Shown: one piece after another, positions 46,301 to 58,421 of the stretch | Layout: the number at the start of each line of letters is the position of its first letter | Numbering within the stretch: position 1 is the first letter of the stretch | Origin: Bugula neritina | Taxonomy: Eukaryota > Bryozoa > Gymnolaemata > Cheilostomatida > Bugulidae | Assembly: GCA_964035545.1 (NCBI GenBank) | Contig: OZ037769.1 | Location: 2,883,001 to 2,947,000 of the forward strand | Direction of reading: 5' to 3' | Length of the DNA: 64,000 nt | Made by a program: the position numbers and the translations under genes | Notes under the pieces: generated by a model | Databases searched by the model: none | Seen by the model: only the letters and a program-made list of their open reading frames with translations | Told to the model about the DNA's origin: nothing

Positions 46301-49300
46301 AATACTGGCTAAGTTACATACTCAGAGTACATACATTATTGTAAACATAAATTACTGTAGACTAAAGATAGTACATGTATATAGACAAGTCAGTTGTGTG
46401 TAGATTCAGGAGGACAACAAACTGTAGCTCGAACTAAGTACGGGTCAACTACAAATATTTATTGAACAACAGCTATAAGAAAAACAATTTTCTATGATTA
46501 TTAGTTTAGAATAAGTTGAAATAGAGGCTTTTCACAAGTCCCTCTATAGTCTTTTGTATTTTGAAGTTGTTTCCTCTCAGATGGGCCTCTTGAGAAAAAT
46601 TAACTTCAAAGCATGTTTGTGGTTTTGGTTACTGCATGAGCAAGCTGAATTGGCAACTATGATACAAGTCCCATTAATCATTTGTTATGCTGGCTGTCGT
46701 GTTCAATTTGTAGCTGTTAACCTTTCAACTCTTTGGTCTGCTGTTAACACAGTCTTCGAGCACTGCTAGGGAATGAGACAGCAGATTAGCTGTGTTAGAA
46801 TTTTCAATTAACTATACTTACACACTTATACTATGAGAATAGCTAGACTACCTCAACGTCCATCATTTTCACAAAAAGCATTCTCACAAAACTATAGATA
46901 TATATTAAATAGACAGATTAAATTTGTAGTATCAAACGAATTTGAAATGTATTTAATTTATACTACTGCAAATGTTCACATTTGCATAAAGCATAGCAAT
47001 TAATATGATTATAGCTTTGATGACCGGAGTTTTTTGTTCGGAATTGCTAAGTTTACCGGCAGAGATTGCAATTGGACTTTTTTGTAAAAGGAATTGTTAA
47101 TTGAAAGCTTTCCTAGTGGGATTGGCCATATACCTAATCACTATGCTAATTCATCCTAGGAGAGATGCTAATTGTAATCTCTTCTAGTAGGATCTGTAAT
47201 TATCCTAGTAACTATGCTAATTCATCTTAGGAGAGGTGCCAATTGGAAATACAACTAGGAGAATAACCAATTATACTATAATTGGAGTTGCTTCCCCCAC
47301 AGCAGTATATAACACTGTTATACTACAAGGAAAGTTACATCATAGTAGTCAGTACAGGAAGTAATTACCTTCATGGAAGACTCTGATATAACTGACTCCA
47401 TAGAGTTTCCTACGGGCTGTAAGCCTTGGTTCATATTTGTTAGTAATATGACAGTGAGGTCCAAGGCAGACCTCCAGCATTCGGCTTTCTACGACGAAAA
47501 TAACATACGGAATTATCTGCTCTCTACACATATAACATAGAGTTATCTCCTCAACACATTTACTGCTCTTCACAATAATATTGCGACTATGCATATAGTA
47601 TTTGCATGCAGTTACTCGCTACAAGTAAATTCACCAGGAGTTTTCTACTCACTATTAACTGCTGCAATCCCGACATATTTTGCTCAACGTTGTTCAGGTT
47701 CAGAGCTTGTTTCTTCTGACTCTCAACTTCTCCCCTCAGTTTGAATGTTTCTTGGTAGACAGGGTCGGCCTGCAAATCATCGGCAAAAAGATGCAACAAA
47801 TTTAGGGTGGAGTTACAGTGCATTGTGCGTGTATAACATTTATGTCACAAACCTGGGTATCCGCCATAGCCAGCCTGGGTTTCAGCACCTTGTCGGAAGG
47901 AAGGTGAAATTTACCGCCGGTGGCCAAAGCTTGCACAAGAAAGCGACGAGTGGTTTCGGTTGGTATCCACGCGTCAAACATGCGGTTGGTTTCTGCTGGT
48001 GACACATCGCTAACAGTTACTAACCAAAGAGATGAAACCAAGTTTTTGATGACAAAAAATGTGTAATAAATATAGAATTTTTTCTTACAAAGTCATTAAA
48101 TAAAACCAATTGGTTTATATAATGAAATAACAAAAATGAATATCATTTCATTATGAGCAAATAGATTATCAATGCCTTATCCATCAGGTCTAAAAAATAA
48201 CGGCAAAGCAAAACCTCGTTGATTTCATGCAAAGGTAACTCGTTACTATTCTAATAGACAGATACAACTTGCCACGTTTACATTCAGTACGCAACATCTT
48301 TCATTTATCAAGAAAGTACTGCTTTGAGGGACAGGACACTTAGGGAGTAGCTACAAGACAAGACAATCATATTAATTCAACCAATTAACCCCGTACCTGA
48401 TACGTCATGCACACTAGGTGGGTTTTGATTGCTCAGCTCGCTGTTGAAGATTGAGCTTTGTTCCTGGGACTCTCCAATAGATGGCACTGCAGGTGCTGGG
48501 TGAGCAGGTGCTGGGTGAGCAGGTGCTAGATGCAGTATACAGTATAAGAACACATACAATCTTTTAGCACCCATCTATGCCTCACCTTCGTGCTGATATG
48601 TATAATCAGTTACTACACTACTACAAGGATATATACTTTTGAGCTGTTAATTTTAGTAAAAAAGGCAAAGGTTTTCTAAATAGAATGTTCTTGTCAAAGA
48701 AGCAAAACAATTTTTTCAGTTTGTTCAATGAAAACAGTTGTAAATGCTGCATCACATAAGACCTAGTAGTATGTTTATACATGCATATTTTATAAATTTC
48801 AGAAACTAAACTCTAAGCATAGATGAGTGCTTCAACTAGACATGTGACAAATCTGGGGAAACGGTAGTACGAAACTTGCAAAAACAGTATGCACCCACAA
48901 CCAGAACATGAATTAAACGTCTTAATGCTACACTAAAAGTAATTGTATATTTCTTTTGTCTGGCATATAGAGCTTTCAGACTTAATTTCGAGTCATAAAA
49001 TTCAAGTCTCACAGATAGTTACAGGAAATTACAACTTCCTTTTTATTGAGTGCTTCCAACAAACACTGTGTACCAACAATATACTGCTATACAGAACTAA
49101 TATACTGTTATACAGAACTAATATACTGCTATACAGAACTAATATACTGTTCTACAGAACTGATATACTGTTATACAGGACTAATATAATGTTATACAGA
49201 ACTAATATACTGTTATACAGAACTAATATACTGTTATACAGAACTAATATACTGTTATACAGAACTAATATACTGTTATACAGAACTAATATACTGCTAT

Positions 49301-49824
49301 ACAGAAATAATATACTGCTATACAAAACCAATATAATGTTACACAAAACCAATTAATTCCAAACCGAAACCAAATCTGCTGTAGATACCTGAAGTGGACC
49401 TCTCTTTTGTAGACTCAGTTACGATAGAACCAAAAGGGTCATCTTCAACAGCTTGATTAAAATAACTTGAGATGTTAGGGGTAGATGCAGTGCAAGACGT
49501 GTCTTCAGTTAGTCCTGGGGCTAAAAAGCAGTCAGTACCACTAACAACAGTTCACTTTATTTCATGAGCAGATTACTTAAATAAACATTGCTTCAATTCT
49601 GAAATAATGTAAATGATTTAGAACGTTTTAGAAGCAGTCACCTGTTTTGCAAGCCATCACTATATTAATCTCTTGCATAAGCAGGTTGGGGTCTCAGCAG
49701 AACTCTAGGCTATGCTATCACAAGATTAATACTTACCCATCGATTTATTGGCTGTTGATTCTGTATCCAGCTCTTTTGACTCAGCTGTTTCCACTTGTGA
49801 GCTTTCTACTTGATCATCCATCAT
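43364..49824 (-). CDS. TRAPPC12: Trafficking protein particle complex subunit 12
   Basis: Twelve exons on the minus strand, 5' to 3': 49737-49824, 49389-49520, 48397-48525, 47853-48019, 47653-47769, 47369-47488, 46143-46281, 45600-45785, 45027-45199, 44519-44613, 44081-44168, 43364-43603. They total 1674 nt (557 residues; human TRAPPC12 has about 735, the difference being in the disordered N-terminus). Matches to the family include DAWIPTETTRRFLV, the Tyr-Pro-Gly-Arg block (LYPGRNGSMVPFSLRLLYA), NESLDRL and the C-terminal AKNNAAASMLY with FNINCLKV. The C-terminal half is TPR-like. TRAPPC12 belongs to TRAPP III, a tethering factor for ER-to-Golgi and autophagic traffic. A Pro-Ala-His tandem repeat begins exon 3 right at its acceptor. 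Divergent from RANGRF. Confidence 0.94.
46950..47340. repeat. diverged tandem repeat in a TRAPPC12 intron
   Basis: Words such as actatgctaattcatcctag and aggagag recur at about 47140 and 47205, a unit of roughly 65 bp in about two to three poor copies. No coding content. Confidence 0.5.
48488..48525 (-). repeat. 15-bp coding repeat at the edge of TRAPPC12 exon 3
   Basis: About 2.5 units of cacctgctcacccag (gene strand) directly after the ctag acceptor, encoding APAHPAPAHPAPA in the disordered N-terminal region. Confidence 0.85.
49072..49352. repeat. 21-bp minisatellite in TRAPPC12 intron 2
   Basis: About 13 units of tatacagaactaatatactg (plus one base), mildly diverged, starting about 37 bp from the exon 2 donor. 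The open frames on both strands across it are repeat artefacts. Confidence 0.95.
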
Positions 49825-50987
49825 TCAGAGAATACTCTATCACACAGACACGTACTCATATTGATATTGATATTATCATTTATGTATTATTATATTCTTT
49901 AAATTCACTTTTTCCTTCAGACTTGATAGCAATCACAGCGAATATATCTATCGTTTAGCTACATGTTAGTTGTTTCTACTACAAAGCAATAAACTAAAGT
50001 AATTATTAATTCTTATATTTATTCAACACAACAGTAAATGTAATACTAATACTCAGTAATACTAATAGTAATGCTAATAGTAATAGTAATAGTAAACTAA
50101 TACTAATAGTAACATTAATAATAATTTTAATAAAATAACCGTAATTATGATCACAATGACGATGATTGATGATTATGATAATGTTTTACTTTAGTTTATA
50201 GTTAATGTTATACTTATACTGTTATAGTTAATGTTATAGCCTTGTAGTAATTCAAATTAAAATTGGCTAATGCTAATAGTAATACTAATAGTTATAGTAA
50301 TAGTAGCCTAATTGCTTCAACTTCAAGTTCAGTTCAAGTTCAACCTTGTCCTTAGAAATATAATTGATATTTGTAATACTTGGACTGACATTTTACAGTT
50401 ACAATTACTACAATAACAATTATATTCCTTATTAAATAGTAATACTAAGTACAATAGTAATATAGTTATACTGGTGCTTATAATATTTAATTTGAAGTTA
50501 TTAATCACTGACTCAGTTGGTGTTATATTCTGTAATTACAAACGTATAATGTAAGGAATTAAAGTTGGCCGTTACAAATATGAATTGCAGTTCTTCAGAA
50601 GTAGAACAAACTCGAATTGCTAATTAGTATTTTAGTAGTGTAGTTCGAAGTAAACCGGGCGAAGAAATTCAGAGCCCAGTCTAATATATGTTTCAATAGC
50701 ATGTAAATAGTATTGTAAAATTGTTGTTGACACTATCTTATATGTAGTTCAGATATAATACAACGATAGTTTTGTCGATGCTTTACTAACACACGATATT
50801 TGGCATTGAAGGAAGCAAAATGATTCCATAGTTGGAATTTCCCATTAGCCATTGCGGTGCAGTCTCAAGCATTTTTATCTTTGATTTTCATTCAGCTATC
50901 TACAAAAGTTATGTAGAACGGTTTGTTCTATGTCATTTATTGAATGAAAAAAAGTTATTCGAATGACTGAATAAAATTGCTGTGACT
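49825..50987. other. divergent intergenic region, TRAPPC12 / RANGRF
   Basis: Holds the 5' ends of two head-to-head genes 1.16 kb apart. The centre (50040-50480) is palindrome-rich simple sequence (agtaatactaatagtaat and similar, plus ttcaacttcaagttcagttc). No coding exon supportable. Confidence 0.6.
50040..50480. repeat. palindrome-rich low-complexity block
   Basis: Interspersed taatactaatagtaat, gttatagttaatgttata and tcaagttcagttcaagttca. Same character as the blocks at 23630, 30284 and 40140. Confidence 0.6.
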
Positions 50988-52841
50988 ATGGCAATGTCAG
51001 ACCTGTTTGGAGGTGCCATCACAGCTTGTTTACCCAACTCTCGCGTTGACATGAGGTAATACTTATACTAGGCATATAACATTAACTAGTATAACTATAA
51101 GTATAAGTTATACTTATAGTTATACTAGTTATAGTTATACTTTTTAGTTATATTAATTACTATTAAACTTAGTAATAAGAATAATTAATGTTGACAATTT
51201 AAATTATAATCATAATAATTATTATTGATAATATTCAACCATGAAATCAATATTATCATTCTGATACTCAATCTCATACTGATTCCTCTGGCTTTATGGC
51301 TGCTGATGCTGTTTTTAAAAGAGAATTTATGCACTTTATACACATGTATGATGTATATTAACATTCCCAGGCATAATTAATTATGATATCCAAATGATTT
51401 AGTGATTTACGACAAATACCAGACAATCAGGAAGTTTTTGGCCACAGCTCCACAGACCAAAGCATTGTAATTGAAATAATGGAGTATACTCAAGCTGAAG
51501 ATGACGTACAAGCTATCAGGTACATTTGTATAACAGTATAAAATTATATTCTTTTAATTTTATACTAACTTAAACTTTTGTCTGTTGGCAACCTTACTCC
51601 TATAGTCTGTAGTACTCAGATGAAGTCGGTGTCAATTTAGGGGAATACTATACTGGTTGCTATGTAAAATATATCAGGATAATTTCTAAAAACTACAGCA
51701 TTCGTAGGTGTTTATAGTCACTGGCCCCTCCTCCTTGGAGGTCAGAAGTTGATGTTAGTTATGCCAATTTACACAGACAATTGTAAATTGTTGAAAACAC
51801 TTACTTATGTTTGTTATGTAAATGCTGACGTTCACATTTTGACTATTTAGCTATTTTTACTTCTGTACTTTTTACCAGTTATGTCCTCAATTTACACTCC
51901 ATCATGTTTAGTTGATAATTGATTGTTATTATGTAGTTGTAGTGCCAATATAGCTTAGCCTAATAAGTAAACTCTTATTATTTTAAAAGGGGAGAAGATA
52001 AAAATCACATTCTGTTTGACTCTACTTATAAAACGAGCAAATGATATTTTATTAATTGTTAGAGTATAGCTATTTGTTTGTTCTAGTGTAGTAGTTGTAA
52101 CACATCACTCTTTGTAGAGCTTACTTTGAAGATCTAGCCGAATCTAATGCAGCTCAGTTTGATGCTACTACTCTATCATACGACTGTTTGGATTTGTCTT
52201 CTCTCTCTGCTGCACAGTATGTATTATATAATTAACATATAGAACATATTCTACAAGTGCACATTACTCCCACTTTGCTTAGTGATCTACTTGTAAACTA
52301 TAGATGCAAGAGTTGTCAGATGGTGACCGGCGTACAGAACGTGTACAAGTTCAAGGATGTCGAGGCTAACGTTGTGGAGATTCACATGGCTCTATTGAGA
52401 CTGCCACAGTTTACTACTGATATACTCATTACCTTCAACAACACTCTTCACATCAGGTTGTTTTTCTTGTTGCCTTGGTGATTTATTACAGTCTTTCAAT
52501 TAGTTATTAGTTGTACACATTCAAACATTTCTGTCATTAAATGATATATTATAATATGCAATATGTAATGGTATATGTCATAGTAACACTCATTATTTTA
52601 ATTAGTTATTGCAATGTGCTGTTCATTAATGTCATTTCTGCAGTGAACTTATATTATTTAATTATTATATTATTATTTCTACAGTGAATAATAGTATATT
52701 ATAGTATTAATTATATTCTGCAGTGAAGGAAGCAGCAGTCAGTTAGCTGAGTCATCCTCCAGTCAAGCTGCTTGGACTCGTCAAGATTTCGTAGCCCTAG
52801 TCCAGTCATTAGTCATAGTCAATGAGTCATTATTCGGATGA
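50988..52841 (+). CDS. RANGRF: Ran guanine nucleotide release factor (MOG1)
   Basis: Five exons: 50988-51055, 51403-51519, 52118-52216, 52304-52456, 52724-52841. They total 555 nt (184 residues; human RANGRF has 186). The N-terminus reads MAMSDLFGGAITACLPNSRV, with a second in-frame ATG two codons later. The central DMSDLRQIPDNQEVFGHSST and the later HMALLRLPQFTTDILITFN match the MOG1 fold, ending NESLFG. MOG1 binds Ran and promotes nucleotide release in nuclear transport; in vertebrates it also helps sodium-channel trafficking. The exon 5 acceptor is preceded by two near-copies of itself. Divergent from TRAPPC12. Confidence 0.94.
51062..51135. repeat. palindromic simple sequence in RANGRF intron 1
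   Basis: Alternating actagtataactataagt and its inverse, able to form a long imperfect hairpin. Confidence 0.7.
52635..52728. repeat. 40-bp repeat copying the RANGRF exon 5 acceptor
   Basis: ttctgcagtgaa, ttctacagtgaa and ttctgcagtgaa lie about 40 bp apart (AG at 52642-52643, 52682-52683 and 52722-52723). The last is the inferred real acceptor, because only it opens the family-conserved C-terminus in frame. Confidence 0.85.
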
Positions 52842-53378
52842 GCAACTCAACTAATGCTGAGAATTCATGTATGTCAGCTGAAGATTTTTTTCATTGTTTT
52901 GTTTAATATTTTTATTTTCAGTAAAGGCGTTCAATTCTGGAATTTATATAAAATTTTAGTTTCATTTGGTTCTTATACTTGTCAGCCTGGAATTTCGATA
53001 TTTTGTAAATAAATGTTAATTAACTCATGATCCCGAAATGTGCATATATTTAATTTGGTGTAAAAATTAATGAGATTACAATATATATCTGCAATTTTTT
53101 TAAATCTACAAAAGGTTTTTGGCCTGATAACCGTAAATTGCTCAAAAAACAGACATACAAAACAAGACAACTCTTAAAAGTCAACTTCAGCATTTACACT
53201 TTTTAAAACCTTAATGAATAAATTTTTCACTACATGTACATTAGTTGTCTTGTATAAAGCACATAAAATAAAACTTTTGAAATCAATGAACATGCTGAAA
53301 AAAGACTAATTAATGAAAATTCATACAAAATAATGAAAATATCAGTTTGTGTGGGGAATGCAACTCTAATAACGTCGT
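52842..53378. other. convergent 3' region, RANGRF / ankyrin gene
   Basis: AT-rich; 3' UTRs of two converging genes. An aataaa on the plus strand near 53006 could serve RANGRF. No gene seen. Confidence 0.55.
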
Positions 53379-56300
53379 TCACTTGTTAGTGTAACTATCT
53401 AAATGTTGACCATAAAATTTGGTAGTTATGTCCCTTACAGGCATGTAATTCTGAGTGAGAAATAGATTGGAGACATTAGATGCTTGAGAAGCTCTACCTT
53501 TGGCAGAGTTTGGTAAAGGTGGTTCCAGTTTCTTCGTTTTCTGACTAAAACAAAGCCAGCCACAGGGCAACATTATTATATAGACACAATAAGTTACAGT
53601 GATTTCTGCAGTTGAAGTGCAATTCTAATGATATTAATTACATTTTCAGACAAGAGGTCCTTAGCCCCATGAGCAGGTTAAATAATAATTTCAAAACAAA
53701 TTTTGGCCACAAACAAACATTGTCATCTGATTTCCTACCTGCATGCAAGAATATATAACGTTTTCTCGGATTATTATTATAAACTCGATTTTTAATCATG
53801 ATCGTCATTGTTTAATAAATTTTAGAAACGAACTATCAACTAAGCAATTTATAAAAAAGTACTTGGTGAATACAAACAAACCTCTTTTTCATAGATACGG
53901 GGTTAGTGTATGCTATTTGACCAGTTTGTATGATGCCAGCCTCAACTGCAGATGGCCTGTGAGCAAACTCCCAGTCTAATCTTTTATTTTTTGCAATGCA
54001 TTGTGGGCATTGTAATTCTCCTTTAGCTACATTAAAACAAAATATATTTGTACAACACAAACGTCTAATATTTCATCTGCACATTGAGAAAGGTTTATGT
54101 TTACAGCTTTCATCAACAATAAAAAGTGTAAGTATGGTACTTGAAAAAAGTAATTACAAATAAAAATAATTCATCACAATACAAACCACCAAAATACAGG
54201 AACATATTATTAGACAAAGTGCCTTTTATAGTTTTTTATTCAGTTTATGCTTAGGTTAGAAAAGTTTCCACTGACCTGCTTTTTCTAGTTTGACGGGGGC
54301 ACCATGACGCCTCCCACTTTGTATAGGAGTCTCATTCTTTTCATTCAGGACACTAAGGCTACCATTATGTTGGACGTAGCAGTTGAAACATTCAGCATGA
54401 CCTTTCTCAGCCGCGCAATGACCCACTGTGTTGCCACAGCCTACAGATATGCATGTATTCTATTGCCAAATGAATATATTCAACCTTATAATAGTATATA
54501 TAAAACAAAATATGTTATATTTGTCCAATCAGTTGCTTGAATACGTTCTTTTGGAAATGCTAAAGTTTAAAAGAGATTTGTTAAGCTGCTTTATTTGTTT
54601 CTCTCCTGCTACTACCACAACTCAATAATTATAATAATCATAATATACATTGCATGTGATTTTTAAATTAGATTTTTCATTAGTTTAATATTTGACATGT
54701 AAAGCTTGAATTTCATTAAAACATATAAATATTTTCTTGATATTAACTATAACTCCATATTTACTAACTCCATGCTCAGCTACGTACCATCGGCAGCATT
54801 TGGGTTGACACCTTTCTCCAGCAGCCAATGGAGACACTTGGTAGAACCATTCTGTGCTGCCTAAATCACAATTTCAGCAAAGTGTATGTATATGACTCTG
54901 CAGAAAACTCTATACAACTGAATTTAATTGCCATGATTAACCTGTTGAACATAATTATGCTTATAGTTGAGTATTCTAGAATTTGCAAATCTATTCCTTA
55001 TATTATAATACAGAGTTGTCAAAAGACAAGATATGTTTAAATAAATTGTTGTTTATAGCCATTTATAGAATAACTTATATAATTAGACTGACAGCAAATA
55101 AATACAGATGCATGGAATAATCTAGAAAGCCTTCAACATTTCCTGATGCAAATAACTTTTAGCACTATGCTATGTATGCATATAATTTTTCTACTTTTAT
55201 TATTAGTGAAGACGTTAAATATTGGTAATCAGTGACATAGAAAGCAACACAATATACCTGTATTATAACCACAGTAATATTCAACATGATTTACCTATAT
55301 AACAGGGGTGGGCAACTTACTTTGCATGAGGGCCAAGTTCAGCAGTCAGCCAAAATGAAGGGCATCATGATTGTACAAATAATACACTTTGTTATAATAA
55401 AATAATTTGTTACTAAACCTATACTGTGCTAATCAGAATACCTATCACAGTTTTTATTTGTTTTAGACATTAAAAGGGCCACTGAAAATGGACAAAGGGC
55501 CACTGAAAATGGGCAAAGGGCCACAGGTGGCCCTGGGGCTTCCAGTTTCCCACCCCTGCTATATAACATATATTCACTGCTTCATAATTACCTACCAAAT
55601 GTGCAAATGTCTTCCCTTCACCTTGAGTCATGTCTAAAGTGCAGCCCTGTTTCACAAGGAATCTAAGGCAGTCTATCTTGTCAGCCTTAGAGGCTAGATG
55701 AGCTGGCACACAGCCACTGTTGTCTCCTATATCTATGTCACAGTTCCTCTCCACCAACACGATTAGAGATTCCAAGGCTAAATGAAACATTTACATGTAT
55801 TTTAATGTACTATATCTTTTAATCTCTATTTAAACTAATAAGCATGCATCACTTCATCAGGGCATTACAATTTGAATCCGTTCATAGAAAGAACCATTGC
55901 ACTTCCAAAACCTTAATGCCATTTTTAAAGAAAAAAGATTATTAATATCAACTGATCAACTAACAAACTATAGCATATTCTATAATATTCTATAGAATAG
56001 AACATAGAAATTTAGCAGCTCCATTTTATCAGCACTGCACTAACTACTCACTATTATTGCGCACTAATTTGTAGAAATGTTATGCAATATAACCCAGCTG
56101 ATAAGAGCTATTTGAATTTTAACATATTATCATATAATACTGTATTATAATATGCTTTCTTAGATATAATAACATTGTATATGCAGTATATTATATTACA
56201 GTATTATAATACAGGGTTATGCTAAAGTAAAACTTACATCCATGCTGAGCTGCATAGTGTAAGGGTTGTTTCCCCTGGAAGCACTGAGCTTCCAGGTTAA

Positions 56301-57835
56301 CTGACTTTTCAAACATAAACTTGACTATTTCAGGATGGTTTCTCATAACAGCCAGGTGAATGGGCTCTTGCCCTTTAGTGTTTATGGTGGTCATGTCAGC
56401 GCCTGTGTTGATTTAGTATAGTATCATGCATTACTTATACACTGTATATTCTAGATCAAATAGAAATTATTATCTTGATACAGCGTATGATGAATGTGCA
56501 ATTTTACAAAATTCAGAAAATGTTTTGATTTCTAAAACTGTTATGGCCAAACCTATAACTAGTTGCAGTAAACTAAAATAAAAGAATGTAAAGCAATATA
56601 ATATAATACAAACTTCAACATTATACAAAATACGATATATTATAATATTATAATATAGTGTGATAGTGTAATATTATAATATAGTGTGATATAATATATT
56701 AATGCATATAATATTTATTATAGTCATATAGTACAGGCTGATGTACATATTGTGACATACTATAATATATTCTTTTGCCACTTGGATTATGCAACTTGGT
56801 TGATGGTGATATGATAACTTTTAAGTATAGAAAAAAAAACTACAACCTTTTAGTTATACTAAGGTTAGTGATGAAAAATAAGAGCATAAATCCATCATGG
56901 TGTGGGTTTGGAAAGTGATGTGTGATTTTACAATCTAATAATGCATCTTGAATAGAGAGTGCAGCTGCTATTAGCTATAGGAGCTAGTAAGATGATGAAA
57001 TGTCTTGCAATTTATAGTAACTAAACTGATGTACTGTTAAACTGTGTTCTACCTGATACAGTGTCAGACACCGTATCAATGCCTACCTTTTTCTGCCAAA
57101 GCTTTGAAACAGGACAACTCCCCATGAAAAGCTGCAGTGTGTAGAGGAGCCATTCCATCTTTATCCTGACTGTCCAAGTCGACATCAAAGTCAGCGAGAA
57201 GTTCAACACATTCTAGGTGACCCCCTTGACAGGCATCATGCAGTGGCGTTCTACCAGATGAGCTAGATGCACATGGATCCGCCCCTGCCTATATAATCAA
57301 CACGGGTATAGAGTATTAGAGGTGTGTGTTAGATCATTTAGCAAGTGGTGGATAAAAATATTTTAAAACAAAAATGAACATAGCAGCATAAAATACATCA
57401 AATATTGTAAAATAATCATAACAAAGTAGCTTTACTCAATGATGTGGAATACACCAGGCATTGCTTAGTGCCAAAGAAAGTACATCCCTTTCATACTTTA
57501 ATGCATTATTATAGTTAAGTAAAGTTATGTGTACAAGTATTATAATGCTCAACTTTAGAGCTTAATAACTGTTTATGTGATAGCTAATAATATTGGCATC
57601 AAAATTTAAAGCAAAAGCATTATATTAATATTAAAATCTTGGTTACTATTTAACGAAACTACAACCTTTAATAACTCTGCCACTACACTGTGTTGACCAT
57701 AACCACAAGCAATGTGTAAAGGGCTTCGTTCTTCTCCTGCGTTTTTAATTTTAGCATCCGGGTCAACTTGATGACTGTGTAACACTTTTCTAACCGCACT
57801 AACATTGCCTTTCTCTGCAGCTGATATAAGATTTC
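53379..57835 (-). CDS. Ankyrin-repeat protein, 3' eight exons
   Basis: Minus-strand exons in order: 57666-57835, 57087-57288, 56238-56402, 55596-55777, 54788-54860, 54276-54440, 53882-54026, 53379-53544. Together they give 422 residues in one frame to TGA; the first exons lie beyond the retroelement, outside the window. Tandem ankyrin repeats are obvious: RSPLHIACGYGQHSVVAELL, GRTPLHDACQGGHLECVELL, QEPIHLAVMRNHPEIVKFM, KQPLHYAAQHG, GCVPAHLASKADKIDCLRFL, NTVGHCAAEKGHAECFNCY. A C-terminal region follows with a CPQC motif and a Lys/Ser-rich end. I do not recognise the orthologue. The role is protein-protein contact, partner unknown. The 3' LTR of E2 lies 13 bp before the acceptor of exon 57666-57835. 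Confidence 0.87.
55303..55558. mobile_element. non-autonomous hAT element (MITE) with 8-bp target duplication
   Basis: Ends are CAGGGGTGGGCAACTTAC and, inverted, CCAGTTTCCCACCCCTG, a hAT-type terminus. It is flanked on both sides by CTATATAA (55295-55302 and 55559-55566), the 8-bp duplication expected of hAT. Its 256 bp contain two tandem copies of gggccactgaaaatgg and no transposase. It lies in an ankyrin-gene intron. Confidence 0.92.
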
Positions 57836-57848
57836 CTGAAACAAATAT

Positions 57849-58153
57849 TGTTATAATTTTCAGATTTAGGGTTGATGTGCCACCAAGAGAGTCTATTTAT
57901 CACTAGAGAAACTTCACCAGTTAAGTCGAGTAGATATCGTTATATTTAATACAAGAATACATAATAAAAGTCCAATGTACAACAGTAATGATACGCACGT
58001 CTATTTAGTTCACAGCACTATCCTCAACTGAGCTAGTAGCGCGAAGCGGCTACTATTACTTATAAAACAGCTTAGCTAATTGGCTAATACATTGTTCCGG
58101 GTCAATACACAACCTTGCGTATTGTGTTGCTGGTAGCTCCACGAGCCACCACA
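57849..58153 (-). repeat. 3' LTR of E2
   Basis: 305 bp, TGTGGTGGCTCG to TATAACA on the minus strand, about 96-97% like the solo LTR at 17249-17554 (roughly ten differences by eye). Confidence 0.93.
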
Positions 58154-58184
58154 CTGCCCCCTCCAGCAGAAAGCCCACTTTCTG
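58154..58184 (-). promoter_or_regulatory. polypurine tract with adjacent hairpin (E2)
   Basis: On the minus strand: cagaaag-tggg-ctttctg hairpin (58184 to 58167), then gctggagggggcag directly before the LTR. It corresponds to the same arrangement in E1 at 22439-22470. Confidence 0.8.
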
Positions 58185-58421
58185 ATAAGATAAGATTCAC
58201 AAAAAAAAACGTATACTTCGTTGGGGGATAAGAGAACAGCATAAGAGTATATATAAAAAAAAACAACAACTGGTAAAAAAAATATACAGGTATATATATC
58301 GTGCACTAAGTATAAGCAAGAGAAGGTACTATCTACATATAGAGTACGTGCCACCATTACGGTAGGGAATGCCACAGAGAGGTAGGGGAATGAGTAGTAG
58401 GGAGTGGTAGGTAGACTCGAG

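Noticed and set aside
48943-49356. YRTNILL-type repeat protein on the plus strand and its reverse-strand twin
   Set aside because: Pure translation of the 21-bp minisatellite in a TRAPPC12 intron.
55470-55558. Extra C-terminal residues on the ankyrin frame running into the hAT element
   Set aside because: It is read-through past the gtaggt donor at 55595; the next exon (54788-54860) continues the ankyrin repeat in frame.
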